The notes under the pieces are model-generated. The model was not told the origin of the DNA and did no database searches. It was given only the letters and a program-made list of their open reading frames with translations. Shown here piece by piece: positions 11,011-19,610 of a stretch of DNA of 64,000 nt (positions are counted from its first letter, which is position 1; each line of letters opens with the position of its first letter). Position numbers and translations under genes: made by a program. Location of the stretch: positions 496,001-560,000 of the forward strand of contig CP064997.1 of NCBI GenBank assembly GCA_016700055.1. The letters are read 5' to 3'. Source of the DNA: Actinomycetota bacterium. Lineage in GTDB: Bacteria; Actinomycetota; Acidimicrobiia; Acidimicrobiales; Ilumatobacteraceae.

Positions 11011-12003
11011 TCACCAGCTGTGGAGCACCTGGTAGTAGTTCGCGCGCTCGTACAGCTCGGGGTCGGCGATGTTGCGCTGGCTGACGCTGCCGACGAGCTG
11101 CACCACGCTCGAGTACTCACGCTCCACCATCCACCCGCGCAGCCCGGAGAGGAGCGTCTGCACGTGGGCCGGCCCGTGGCGCAGCAAGGCGCTCGTGGTC
11201 ATCACCACGTCGGCGCCGGCGAGCAGCAGCTTCACCGCGTCGTCGGCGGTGTCGACGCCGCCGCTCGCCGCGAGTGAGCATTCGACCACCCCGTCGAGGA
11301 TGCCCATCCAGTGCATCGGCAGGCGGCTCTCGGTGGAGGCCGACAGCTGCAGATGCGGCGTCACCGACAGCGTCTCCAAGTCGATGTCAGGCTGGTAGAA
11401 GCGGTTGAACAGCACCAGGCCGTCCGCTCCGGCACCTTCGAGGGCGCGGGCGAGGTGGGCGAGCGCGGTGAACCACGGCGACAGCTTCACCGCCAAGGGC
11501 ACCCCGATCTCGGCCCGCACCGATTCGACGAGCTCGATCAGGCGGCGTTCGACGTCGAGCGCGGACTCCTCCGGATCGGTGATGACGTCGTACACGTTCA
11601 GCTCGATCGCCGCCGCACCCGCGTCGGCCAGGTGGCGGGCGTACCGCACCCACCCGCCGGTGCTCGTGCCGTTGACGCTCGCGATCACCGGCACCGACAA
11701 CCGCTCGACGGCCTGCTCGACCAGGCTCAGGTGGTGGGCAGGGCCGGTGTCGCCGAGGTCGAGGTCCGGCAGGTACGACAGCGCTTCGCCGTACGACTCC
11801 GATCCGGCCCCGAACAGGTCGTCGACGGCGAACGCCTCACGCTCGATCTGCTCCTCGAACAACGACGGCAGCACGACGGCGCCGACCCCCGCTTCGACGA
11901 GTGCCTCCCAGTGGGCCGGGTTGCCGGTGACCGGGCCCGCAGAGGCGACGACCGGGCTGCACAGCTCCATGCCGAGGTAACGGGCTCGAAGGTCGACGCT
12001 CAT
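11011..12003 (-). CDS. Dihydroorotate dehydrogenase-like flavoprotein paired with nifJ
   Basis: 330 aa TIM-barrel protein of the DHOD-like family: opening RYLGMELCSPVVASAGPVTG, middle VIASVNGTSTGGWVRYAR, phosphate/FMN-binding C-terminal part (SGGVDTADDAVKLLLAGADV). ATG 12003 overlaps the nifJ stop as ATGA, so translation is coupled. DHOD-like proteins are recurrently found next to pyruvate:ferredoxin oxidoreductase genes, but their reaction is not established. A role in true pyrimidine synthesis is unlikely because no other pyr gene of that pathway is here apart from the distant pyrH. Confidence 0.85.
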   Translation of the reverse strand: MSVDLRARYLGMELCSPVVASAGPVTGNPAHWEALVEAGVGAVVLPSLFEEQIEREAFAVDDLFGAGSESYGEALSYLPDLDLGDTGPAHHLSLVEQAVERLSVPVIASVNGTSTGGWVRYARHLADAGAAAIELNVYDVITDPEESALDVERRLIELVESVRAEIGVPLAVKLSPWFTALAHLARALEGAGADGLVLFNRFYQPDIDLETLSVTPHLQLSASTESRLPMHWMGILDGVVECSLAASGGVDTADDAVKLLLAGADVVMTTSALLRHGPAHVQTLLSGLRGWMVEREYSSVVQLVGSVSQRNIADPELYERANYYQVLHSW

Positions 12004-15000
12004 TGCACATCCCCCTCTTCTTCGCCGCTGCTGCCGAGGCCGTCGGTGGCCTGACCGGGCGCCGATCGCTCCATTCCGGCCATCTGCTCGTAGTACGCCC
12101 AACGATCGCGAGCGTCCTCCTCGGCCAGCCGGAACAGCTCGGCGGCGCGCTTCGGATCGCTGCGCGCGAGGACGGCGAAACGGCCCTCGCTGCGCAAGAA
12201 GTCGCCGTACGGAACGCTCGGCGCCTGGGTGTCGAGCTCGAACGGGTGGGTCAGCTCCCCGGCGCCGGGGCGGTAGCGGTACAGCGGCCAGTGGCCACTG
12301 CGCACGGCCAGCTTCTGCTGCTCCATCGAACGGCTCATCTCGAACCCGTGCGCGATGCAGGTGCTGTAAGCGATCACGAGGGACACTCCCGGGTGAGCCT
12401 CTGCTTCGAGCAGCGCCCGCACCGTCTGCTGCTCGCTCGCGCCGAGCGCGATGTGGGCGACGTAGACGTTGCCGAACGACATCGCCTCCAGCCCGAGGTC
12501 CTTCTTCGCGATCGACTTGCCACCGGCGGCGAACTTGGCGACGGCACCACGCGGTGTCGCCTTCGACGCCTGGCCACCGGTGTTGGAGTACACCTCGGTG
12601 TCGAGCACGAGGATGTTGACGTTGCGGCCGCTGCCGAGGACGTGGTCGAGGCCACCGGCGCCGATGTCGTAGGCCCAGCCGTCGCCCCCGATGATCCACA
12701 AGCTGCTGCGCACGAGGGTGCCGCACAGGTCGCCCAGACGACGGGCGTCGGGCGTGTCTAGGCGGGCGAGGCGCCGGCGCAACTCGGCGACGAGCTCACG
12801 CTGGGCGCGGATCCCCACGTCGTCACCCGCGTCGAGTCCGCCCTGGACGAGATCGGCGAGGTCGCCGCCGACGTCGGGCGCGAGCCGGTCGAGCAGTTCG
12901 AGTGCGTACCGGCGCTGGCCCTCCCACGCGAGGCGGATCCCGAGGCCGAACTCGGCGTTGTCCTCGAACAGGCTGTTGCTCCACGCCGGGCCGCGGCCGT
13001 GCTCGTCGACCGCCCACGGCGTGGTCGGCAGATTGCCCCCGTAGATGCTGCTGCAGCCCGTGGCGTTGGCGACGATCATCCGGTCGCCGAAGAGCTGGCT
13101 GAGCAGCTTCAGGTAGGGCGTCTCGCCGCAACCCGCGCAGGCTCCGGAGAACTCGAACAGCGGCGTGCGCAGCTGGCTCGTCTTCACCGTGTCCGGCTCC
13201 CACTGCGCGGTGTCGGCCTCGTCGACGGCCAAGAACGCGTCCCAGGCGAGCCGTTCGACATCCAGGTGGTCGCCGATCGGCGCCATGTTGATCGCCCGCC
13301 GCTTGACCTGGCTCTTGTCGTGGGCGGGGCACTGGACGACGCACACGCCGCATCCGGTGCAGTCGTCGGGGGCGACCTGCACGGTGAGCAGCAGCCCCGG
13401 CACCTCACGGCTGCGGAAGCCCTTGCTCTTCAGCGACCCGGCGGACACCTCGCCGCGTTCGAGCTGCGCGGGGTCGTACGCCTTCATCCGGATCGACGCG
13501 TGGGGGCAGACGATCGCGCACTTGCCGCAGTCGATGCAGAGGTCCGGCTCCCAGATCGGGATCTCGGCGGCGATGGTGCGCTTTTCGATCTTCGAGGTCG
13601 CCGTCGGGAACGTGCCGTCGGGCGGGAACGCGCTGACCGGCAACAGGTCGCCCTCCCCGGCGATCATGCGGGCGGTGACGCGGGCGACGAAGCCGTCTAC
13701 ACCGTCGGGCACGACGGGCGCGAGCTGCCGGGTGGAGGTGACCGTGGCTCCTACCGGGACAGGGTGCAGGCCCTCGAGGGTGGTGTCGATCGCGGCCAGG
13801 TTGCGCTCGACCACGACTTCGCCGCGCTTGCCGTACGAGTAGCGGATCGCGTCGGCGAGCTTGGCGAGCGCCTCGTCCATCGGCAAGATCCCCGACAGCG
13901 CGAAGAAGCACGTCTGCATGACGGTGTTGATCCGCCCGGGGATGCCGGCCTTCCGCGCGACCGCCGCCGCGTCGATGCAGTGGAGCTGAAGGCCCTTGCC
14001 GATCACCTCGGCCTGCACCTCGGCCGGCAACCGGTCCCACACCTCGTCGGCCGGGTAGGGGCTGTTCAACAGCACCGTCGCGCCGGGCGCAGCGGTGCCG
14101 AGCACCGGCATCCGGTCGAGGAACATCCACTGGTGCACCCCGACGAACGTGGCCTGGTCGACGAGGTAGGTCCCCCGGATCGGTTCGGGATCGAAGCGCA
14201 GGTGGCTGACGGTCATCGACCCGGACTTCTTCGAGTCGTACACGAAGTACGCCTGCACCTCTAAGTAGGTGTCGTCGCCGACGATCTTCGCCGTGTTCTT
14301 GTTCGCCCCCACCGTGCCGTCGCTGCCGAGGCCGTAGAAGACGGCCCGCACCCGCGCCCGGTCGGTACGCCAGGTGGGATCCCACTCGATGCTCGTGTTC
14401 GAGACGTCGTCGAAGATGCCCACCGTGAACCCGTTGCGCGGTGACGCCGTCGCGGCCTCGTCGAACACGGCCTTGACCATCGCCGGGGTCAGCTCCTTGC
14501 TCGACAGGCCGTAGCGCCCGCCGACCAAGCGTGGCGGGCCACCCTCGTCCCACCGCTGCGGCGCGCTGTGCCACAGCGCGGCCATCACGTCGAGGTGCAG
14601 CGGCTCGAACGGCGCCCCCGGTTCCTTCGTGCGGTCGAGCACGACGACGGTACGCACGCTCGGCGGCAACGCGTGCAGCAGCGCCTCGGTCGGGAAGGGG
14701 CGGTAGAGCCTCACCACGGCCACGCCGACGCGCTGACCCGCCGCGTTCAGCGCGTCGACGGTCTCGCAGACGGTGCCGTAGGCGGAGCCCATCACCACGA
14801 TCACGCGATCCGCGTCGGCCGCGCCGTAGTAGTCGACCAGGTGGTACTGGCGCCCGCAGCGCCGAGCGAGGCGGTCGAAGGCGTCCTGCACGGTGGCCGG
14901 CACGGCGGCGTGGAACGGCGAGCTCGCCTCCCGCGCCTGGAAGAAGACGTCCGGGTTCTGCGCACTCCCCCGCAGCACGGGTCGCTCCGGGTCGAGGCCG

Positions 15001-15641
15001 CGCAGGCGGTGGGCGGACAATGCGTCGTCGTCGATCAGCGCGCTCAGGTCCGCGTCGTTCAGCACGCTGATCGTCGAGATCTCGTGACTCGTGCGGAAGC
15101 CGTCGAAGAAGTGCAGGAACGGCACCCGGCTGGTGAGCGTGGCCGAGTGCGAGACGGCCGCGAAGTCGTGGGCCTCCTGCACCGTCGACGCGCACAACAT
15201 CGCGAAGCCCGTCGAGCGGGCGGCCATCACGTCGCTGTGGTCACCGAAGATGCTCAGCGCATGCGTGGCGACCGTGCGCGCGGCGACGTGGATCACCGCC
15301 GGGGTCAGCTCACCGGCGATCTTGAACATGTTCGGCAGCATCAGCAGCAGGCCCTGCGAGGCGGTGAACGTCGTCGCGAGCGCGCCGCGGGTGACGGCGC
15401 CGTGCAGAGCGCCGGCAGCGCCGGCCTCGCTCTGCATCTCGACCACCTCGGGCACCACGCCCCACAGGTTCGCCCGGCCCTTCGCGCTCCAGTCGTCGGC
15501 GAACTCACCCATCGGTGAGGCAGGGGTGATCGGGTAGATCGCGATCACCTCGGAAAGCCGGTGGGCGACGCGCGCGACGGCTTCGTTGCCGTCGAGCACG
15601 GCGCGCCCCGTCGCCGCGGTAGTCGCCGTAGGTGCGGCCAT
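12000..15641 (-). CDS. nifJ: Pyruvate:ferredoxin (flavodoxin) oxidoreductase, single-chain
   Basis: 1213 aa, the full length of homodimeric single-chain PFOR. It converts pyruvate + CoA to acetyl-CoA, CO2 and reduced ferredoxin. In order: pyruvate-binding domain (YPITPASPMGEFADDW, about 35-50), transketolase-like and gamma domains, an inserted ferredoxin domain with CIDCGKCAIVCPHAS (about 700) and CTGCGVCVVQCP (about 765) for two [4Fe-4S] clusters, FSGACAGCGETPY and NATGCSSIYGG (about 830-865) for the third cluster, and the TPP site GGDGWAYDIG (about 985) with SNTGGQASKATP. All cluster cysteines expected there are present. It heads an apparent two-gene unit with the DHOD-like protein. Divergent P450 lies 113 bp away. 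Confidence 0.95.
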   Translation of the reverse strand: MAAPTATTAATGRAVLDGNEAVARVAHRLSEVIAIYPITPASPMGEFADDWSAKGRANLWGVVPEVVEMQSEAGAAGALHGAVTRGALATTFTASQGLLLMLPNMFKIAGELTPAVIHVAARTVATHALSIFGDHSDVMAARSTGFAMLCASTVQEAHDFAAVSHSATLTSRVPFLHFFDGFRTSHEISTISVLNDADLSALIDDDALSAHRLRGLDPERPVLRGSAQNPDVFFQAREASSPFHAAVPATVQDAFDRLARRCGRQYHLVDYYGAADADRVIVVMGSAYGTVCETVDALNAAGQRVGVAVVRLYRPFPTEALLHALPPSVRTVVVLDRTKEPGAPFEPLHLDVMAALWHSAPQRWDEGGPPRLVGGRYGLSSKELTPAMVKAVFDEAATASPRNGFTVGIFDDVSNTSIEWDPTWRTDRARVRAVFYGLGSDGTVGANKNTAKIVGDDTYLEVQAYFVYDSKKSGSMTVSHLRFDPEPIRGTYLVDQATFVGVHQWMFLDRMPVLGTAAPGATVLLNSPYPADEVWDRLPAEVQAEVIGKGLQLHCIDAAAVARKAGIPGRINTVMQTCFFALSGILPMDEALAKLADAIRYSYGKRGEVVVERNLAAIDTTLEGLHPVPVGATVTSTRQLAPVVPDGVDGFVARVTARMIAGEGDLLPVSAFPPDGTFPTATSKIEKRTIAAEIPIWEPDLCIDCGKCAIVCPHASIRMKAYDPAQLERGEVSAGSLKSKGFRSREVPGLLLTVQVAPDDCTGCGVCVVQCPAHDKSQVKRRAINMAPIGDHLDVERLAWDAFLAVDEADTAQWEPDTVKTSQLRTPLFEFSGACAGCGETPYLKLLSQLFGDRMIVANATGCSSIYGGNLPTTPWAVDEHGRGPAWSNSLFEDNAEFGLGIRLAWEGQRRYALELLDRLAPDVGGDLADLVQGGLDAGDDVGIRAQRELVAELRRRLARLDTPDARRLGDLCGTLVRSSLWIIGGDGWAYDIGAGGLDHVLGSGRNVNILVLDTEVYSNTGGQASKATPRGAVAKFAAGGKSIAKKDLGLEAMSFGNVYVAHIALGASEQQTVRALLEAEAHPGVSLVIAYSTCIAHGFEMSRSMEQQKLAVRSGHWPLYRYRPGAGELTHPFELDTQAPSVPYGDFLRSEGRFAVLARSDPKRAAELFRLAEEDARDRWAYYEQMAGMERSAPGQATDGLGSSGEEEGDVQ

Positions 15642-15742
15642 GTTGTCGATCGTCCCCCGCCGGGGAGGGTCGGGGCAACCCTCGCCTGCCCCCGCCCGGC
15701 GGGACCAAGGTCCCCGCCGCCGAGATGAGCCTGCGTCGGGGG

Positions 15743-15748
15743 TACGTT
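15743..15748 (+). promoter_or_regulatory. Leaderless-type -10 box (TACGTT) for the P450 gene
   Basis: TACGTT fits TANNNT and ends 6 nt before ATG 15755. No convincing Shine-Dalgarno sequence precedes the ATG, so transcription may begin at the start codon. Confidence 0.35.
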
Positions 15749-15754
15749 TGGCCC

Positions 15755-16981
15755 ATGGGGACCACCGTGTACGAGCTCGACCTCCCGGAGCTCACCATCG
15801 ATCTGGAGGAGGACGTCGCCGTTCAGGCGGCAGCGCTGCACGAGGTGGCCGGGAAGCACTGGATCGCGCGCAACCCGTTCGGCTTCACGCTGCTGCGCTA
15901 CGAAGACGTGGTCGCCGTCCTGCGCGACAAGCGCTGGCACAGCGCATCGGCCCGCATCCCCGAGATGCTCGGCATCGACGACGCAGAGTTCATGTCGCGG
16001 CGCCGCCAGAGCATCTTGTCGACCGAGGGTGACGAGCACACGCGCCTGCGCCGCCTGGTGGCTCCCGCGTTCACCCCGCGGGCGGCCGACAAGCTGCGCC
16101 CGTTCATGCGGGAAGTGGTCAACGGGCTCGTCGACGCGGTCGCCGCCTCCGGGCGGGCAGAGGTCGTCGCCGACATCTGCGAGCCGTATCCGATCCCGAT
16201 CATCTGCGAGCTGCTCGGCGCGCCGAAGCGGGACTGGCAGCTGTTCAGCCGCTGGGCCACCGACGTGCTGCGCATCTTCAACTCGAACCTGGCCGAGGAG
16301 ATCCCCCTGATCGTCGCCGCGCAGGACGAGCTCGACGAGTACACGCGCGAGCTCATCGCCGAGCGGCGCCAGCGTCCTGCCGACGACCTCATCACCGCTC
16401 TGATCGCGGCCGAGGAAGCCGGCGACCGGCTGTCCACCGACGAGCTGGTGATGATGGTCGAGGCGGTGATCGTCGCCGGCACCGACACCACGCGCAACCA
16501 GCTCGGGTGTGCATTGGCCGTCTTCGCCGAGCACCCCGAGCAGTGGCAGCTCCTCGCCGCCGATCCAGCACTGGCGGCGCGGGCGGTGGAGGAGTCGATG
16601 CGCTACTTCGGCGCGGTCCGCGGCACAGGTCGCTTCGCGAGCGAAGAGATCGAGTACCGCGACATCACGTTCCCCGCCGGCACGCTCGTGATGCCGTCGC
16701 TCGCGATGGCGAACCGCGACGAGGCCGTCTTCGGATCCCCGGCGCCGGACACGTTCGACATCACCCGCGAGCCCTCCGGCCAACCCCAGCTCACGTTCGG
16801 CTCGGGCATCCACTACTGCCTCGGCGCCGCGTTGGCGAGGGCCGAGCTGCAAGAGGCGCTGCCGTTGCTGGCGACTCGGTTGCCCGGGCTGCGCCTCGAC
16901 GGGCCGGTCACCTGGAAGCCGGCCACCGTCGGCATCTTCGGGCCGCAGCGGCTGGCGGTCACGTTCACCCCCGGCCACTGA
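15755..16981 (+). CDS. Cytochrome P450
   Basis: 408 aa soluble bacterial P450. The I-helix oxygen-activation motif is AGTDTTRNQ (about residue 241), the ExxR of the K-helix is ESMR (about 280), and the haem-thiolate loop is FGSGIHYCLGAALAR with Cys near residue 354. All catalytic elements are present. P450s need a ferredoxin and reductase; none is adjacent, although nifJ lies divergently 113 bp away. Substrate cannot be predicted. ATG 15755 follows a TACGTT box. Confidence 0.93.
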   Translation: MGTTVYELDLPELTIDLEEDVAVQAAALHEVAGKHWIARNPFGFTLLRYEDVVAVLRDKRWHSASARIPEMLGIDDAEFMSRRRQSILSTEGDEHTRLRRLVAPAFTPRAADKLRPFMREVVNGLVDAVAASGRAEVVADICEPYPIPIICELLGAPKRDWQLFSRWATDVLRIFNSNLAEEIPLIVAAQDELDEYTRELIAERRQRPADDLITALIAAEEAGDRLSTDELVMMVEAVIVAGTDTTRNQLGCALAVFAEHPEQWQLLAADPALAARAVEESMRYFGAVRGTGRFASEEIEYRDITFPAGTLVMPSLAMANRDEAVFGSPAPDTFDITREPSGQPQLTFGSGIHYCLGAALARAELQEALPLLATRLPGLRLDGPVTWKPATVGIFGPQRLAVTFTPGH

Positions 16982-17021
16982 CGCCCGAACCGGGGAGCTG
17001 CCCGCAAGCAGGTCGCTACGA

Positions 17022-17037
17022 TTGACCCACGGGTCAA
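17022..17037. promoter_or_regulatory. Perfect 7-bp inverted repeat, probable operator of the MFS gene
   Basis: TTGACCC-AC-GGGTCAA is a perfect palindrome 20 bp before ATG 17058. A TACGAT box (17017-17022) abuts it, so a bound repressor would cover the likely transcription start. No regulator gene is adjacent, so the cognate factor is encoded elsewhere. Confidence 0.45.
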
Positions 17038-17057
17038 GTGGCCCGCCACCACCCCCG

Positions 17058-18392
17058 ATGACCGAACTCGGCGAACCCTCCAGGCGCGCACGCACCCCTC
17101 CCAAGCCGGGCACCGCCCGCGCCGCGCTCGCCTACCCCGACTTCCGCCTGATCTGGATCGGGTTGTTCTTGTCGAACGTCGGGACGTGGATGCAGAACCT
17201 GGCGCTGCCCGCGTACGTCGACGCCCGCACCGAGTCAGCTGCCATGGTCGGGATCCTGCTCTTCGCCCAACTCGGCCCGCTGCTCGTGTTGTCGATCCCC
17301 GGGGGGATCATCGCCGACAAGGTCCCCCGGCGCCCGTGGCTGATCAGCATGCAGTCGGCTCAGCTCGTCTTCTCGGTCGTGCTCGCCGCGATCGTGTCCG
17401 TCGACGGACCGCTCTGGGGCTTGTTCCTCGCGCAGCTCGCGATCGGGGTCGCGAACGCGCTGAATGCTCCTGCGTTCCAGGCTTCGATCCCGATGCTCGT
17501 CGACCGGCGCGACCTGCCGGGCGCGATCAGCCTGAACTCGGTGATGCTGAACGGCAGCCGCGTCATCGGCCCGGCCATCGCCGCCGTCCTCGCCGCGTGG
17601 GGCGTGACCACCGCCCAGCTCTTCCTCGTGAACGCGGCCACCTACGTGTTCTTGATCCTCGCCCTCCTCCGGGTGGCGATCCCGTCTCCCGTCGCGCATC
17701 ACGCCGAGGCCGGCTGGCGGCGGGCGTTGACCGGGGTGCGCATCGCGCGGGAGCGCCCCGTTCTCGGCCGGCTGCTGCTCGCGATGTTCGGCTTTTCGTT
17801 CTTCAGCCTCGTATACGTGGCCCTGTTCGCCTCGATGGTGCGGCTCAACCTCGGCGTCAACCCGAAGGGCCCGACGTTCAAGTGGCTCTACGCGGTATGG
17901 GGGCTCGGGGCGATGCTCGGCGCGCTCGCCGTCGGCACGGTGCTCGTCAACATGGATCGGCGCCGGCTGATCGCGCGGGGCTTCGCCGGCTTCGCCGTCA
18001 GCCTCGCCGTGTTCGCGCTGCTGCGCAGCCCGGCACCGGCCTACCCGGTGGGGGTGGTGCTCGGGTTCTTCTACTTCCTGACCGCGACCTCGATGATCAC
18101 GGTCTTCCAGCAGAACATGCGCGACACCGAGCGCGCGGCGGTGATGCCGTTGTGGTTCATGGCCTTCGGCGGGTCGGTCACACTCGGCGGGCTGGCGTTC
18201 GGGCCGATCTTCGACCGCATCGGCGCCCGCCCGGTGATGCTCTTCGGTGCGGCGTTCGCCGCCTTCCTCGCGTGGTGGTGCGACCTACGACGGATGCCCC
18301 GCAGCGCCTTCCTCGACGAGGAGCCGTACCACACGCTCCAACCCGGCGACGCGGCTGCCCTTCACGAGGACGGCGTCACCTCTCCCGAGTGA
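17058..18392 (+). CDS. MFS transporter, MFS_3 (EntS-like) type
   Basis: 444 aa with about 12 hydrophobic helices. The opening ALAYPDFRLIWIGLFLSNVGTW (first 19 shown in family models) is typical of the MFS_3 group that contains the enterobactin exporter EntS and drug pumps; loop 2-3 reads GGIIADKVPRRP. Likely an exporter of an unknown small molecule. ATG 17058 was chosen; a TTG at 17022 lies inside the palindrome and no clear Shine-Dalgarno precedes either. Its last 108 nt overlap the 3' end of murF on the other strand, and both protein ends look genuine. Confidence 0.85.
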   Translation: MTELGEPSRRARTPPKPGTARAALAYPDFRLIWIGLFLSNVGTWMQNLALPAYVDARTESAAMVGILLFAQLGPLLVLSIPGGIIADKVPRRPWLISMQSAQLVFSVVLAAIVSVDGPLWGLFLAQLAIGVANALNAPAFQASIPMLVDRRDLPGAISLNSVMLNGSRVIGPAIAAVLAAWGVTTAQLFLVNAATYVFLILALLRVAIPSPVAHHAEAGWRRALTGVRIARERPVLGRLLLAMFGFSFFSLVYVALFASMVRLNLGVNPKGPTFKWLYAVWGLGAMLGALAVGTVLVNMDRRRLIARGFAGFAVSLAVFALLRSPAPAYPVGVVLGFFYFLTATSMITVFQQNMRDTERAAVMPLWFMAFGGSVTLGGLAFGPIFDRIGARPVMLFGAAFAAFLAWWCDLRRMPRSAFLDEEPYHTLQPGDAAALHEDGVTSPE

Positions 18393-19607
18393 GCCGAGGG
18401 CGCCGGGCACTCCGTCGGCGTCGATGCCGGTGATGCCGTAGAGGTCGGTCCCCACGGCGACCACTTGCACGCCGAGCTCCGCGGCGCGGGCGGCGACGGC
18501 GCGGTGCTGCTCGGCCGGCTGGTCGAGCTCGGCCATCAGGCCGAGGACGGCGACGCGCCGGTTGGCATGCATCGCCGCCAGCGTGTCGAGCGCGGCCAGC
18601 ACCGAGGTGGGGTTCGCGTTGTACGAGTCGTCGACGACCGTCGCCCCGGACGACGTGGCGCGCATCTCCATCCGCATCCCACTGATCGCGGCCGACGCGA
18701 GCGCGTCGGCGGCTACGTCGATCGGCACCCCGAGCACCCCTGCTGCGGCCAACGCCGCGGCCGCGTTGGCCGCCATGTGCGCGCCGGGCACGCGCAGGTG
18801 CACCTCGGCGACACCCCACGGCGTGCGACAGCGAAAGCTCGAACGAGCGAGCGCGTCGAGGTGCAGGTTCTCGATGCGTACGTCGGCAGCAACTCCGCTC
18901 CCGTACGTGAGCACCGGCGCCTCGCTGCGCTCCGCCATCGGCAGCACCCACGGATCGTCTGCGTTCAACACCGCCGTGCCCGCCGCGGGGAGTGCCTCGA
19001 CGAGCTCCCCCTTCGCCCGCGCGACCCCGGCGAGCCCACCGAGGCGCTCGGTGTGGGCCTCCCCCACCCCGGTGACCACCCCGATCGTCGGCCGCCCGAC
19101 GCGGCAGAGCCGCGCGATCTCGCCCGGGCCGCGCATCCCCATCTCGAGCACGACGACCTCGACGTCGTCGGGGGCGTTCAGGATGGTGACCGGCAGACCC
19201 TGCTCGTTGTTGAAGCTGCGTTCGGCGGCGGCGGTGCGCAAGCGCGCCCGGGCGACGGCGGCGACGAAGTCCTTCGTGCTCGTCTTGCCCACCGAACCGG
19301 TGACGGCGACGACGCTGTCGGGCAGGCGGCCGCGGCCCCACGAGGCGAGCGCGAGCAGCGCCGCCGCCGTGTCGGGCACGCGGATGGCGGTGGCGCCCTG
19401 AGGTTCACGCTCGGTGAGGTATGCGGCCGCTCCCCGGGCGAGTGCCGCGGCGACGAACTCGTGGCCGTCGCGCGCGGCGACGAGCGGCACGAAGAGCTGG
19501 CCGGGGTGCACCTCGCGCGAGTCGAAGGTGGCGCCGTCGACGACCGTGTCGGGCCCGACGAGCTCGGCCCCGATCGCCGCGGCGGCCTCACCCGCTGCGA
19601 AGCGCAC
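18285..19607 (-). CDS. murF: UDP-N-acetylmuramoyl-tripeptide--D-alanyl-D-alanine ligase
   Basis: 440 aa Mur ligase that adds D-Ala-D-Ala to the UDP-MurNAc-tripeptide in the cytoplasm. The N-terminal domain includes GATFDSREVHPGQLFVPL, the ATP P-loop is VTGSVGKTSTKDFV, the middle domain has LEMGMRGPGEIARL, and the C-terminal domain has VDDSYNANPTSVLAAL and the end motif AVLVKGSRVAGLERVV. GTG 19607 lies 3 nt after the diiron protein gene on the same strand. Standing alone, away from a dcw cluster. The 3' end overlaps the MFS gene antisense by 108 nt. Confidence 0.92.
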   Translation of the reverse strand: MRFAAGEAAAAIGAELVGPDTVVDGATFDSREVHPGQLFVPLVAARDGHEFVAAALARGAAAYLTEREPQGATAIRVPDTAAALLALASWGRGRLPDSVVAVTGSVGKTSTKDFVAAVARARLRTAAAERSFNNEQGLPVTILNAPDDVEVVVLEMGMRGPGEIARLCRVGRPTIGVVTGVGEAHTERLGGLAGVARAKGELVEALPAAGTAVLNADDPWVLPMAERSEAPVLTYGSGVAADVRIENLHLDALARSSFRCRTPWGVAEVHLRVPGAHMAANAAAALAAAGVLGVPIDVAADALASAAISGMRMEMRATSSGATVVDDSYNANPTSVLAALDTLAAMHANRRVAVLGLMAELDQPAEQHRAVAARAAELGVQVVAVGTDLYGITGIDADGVPGALGSLGRGDAVLVKGSRVAGLERVVRLLVEEGAAGHPS

Positions 19608-19610
19608 GCC

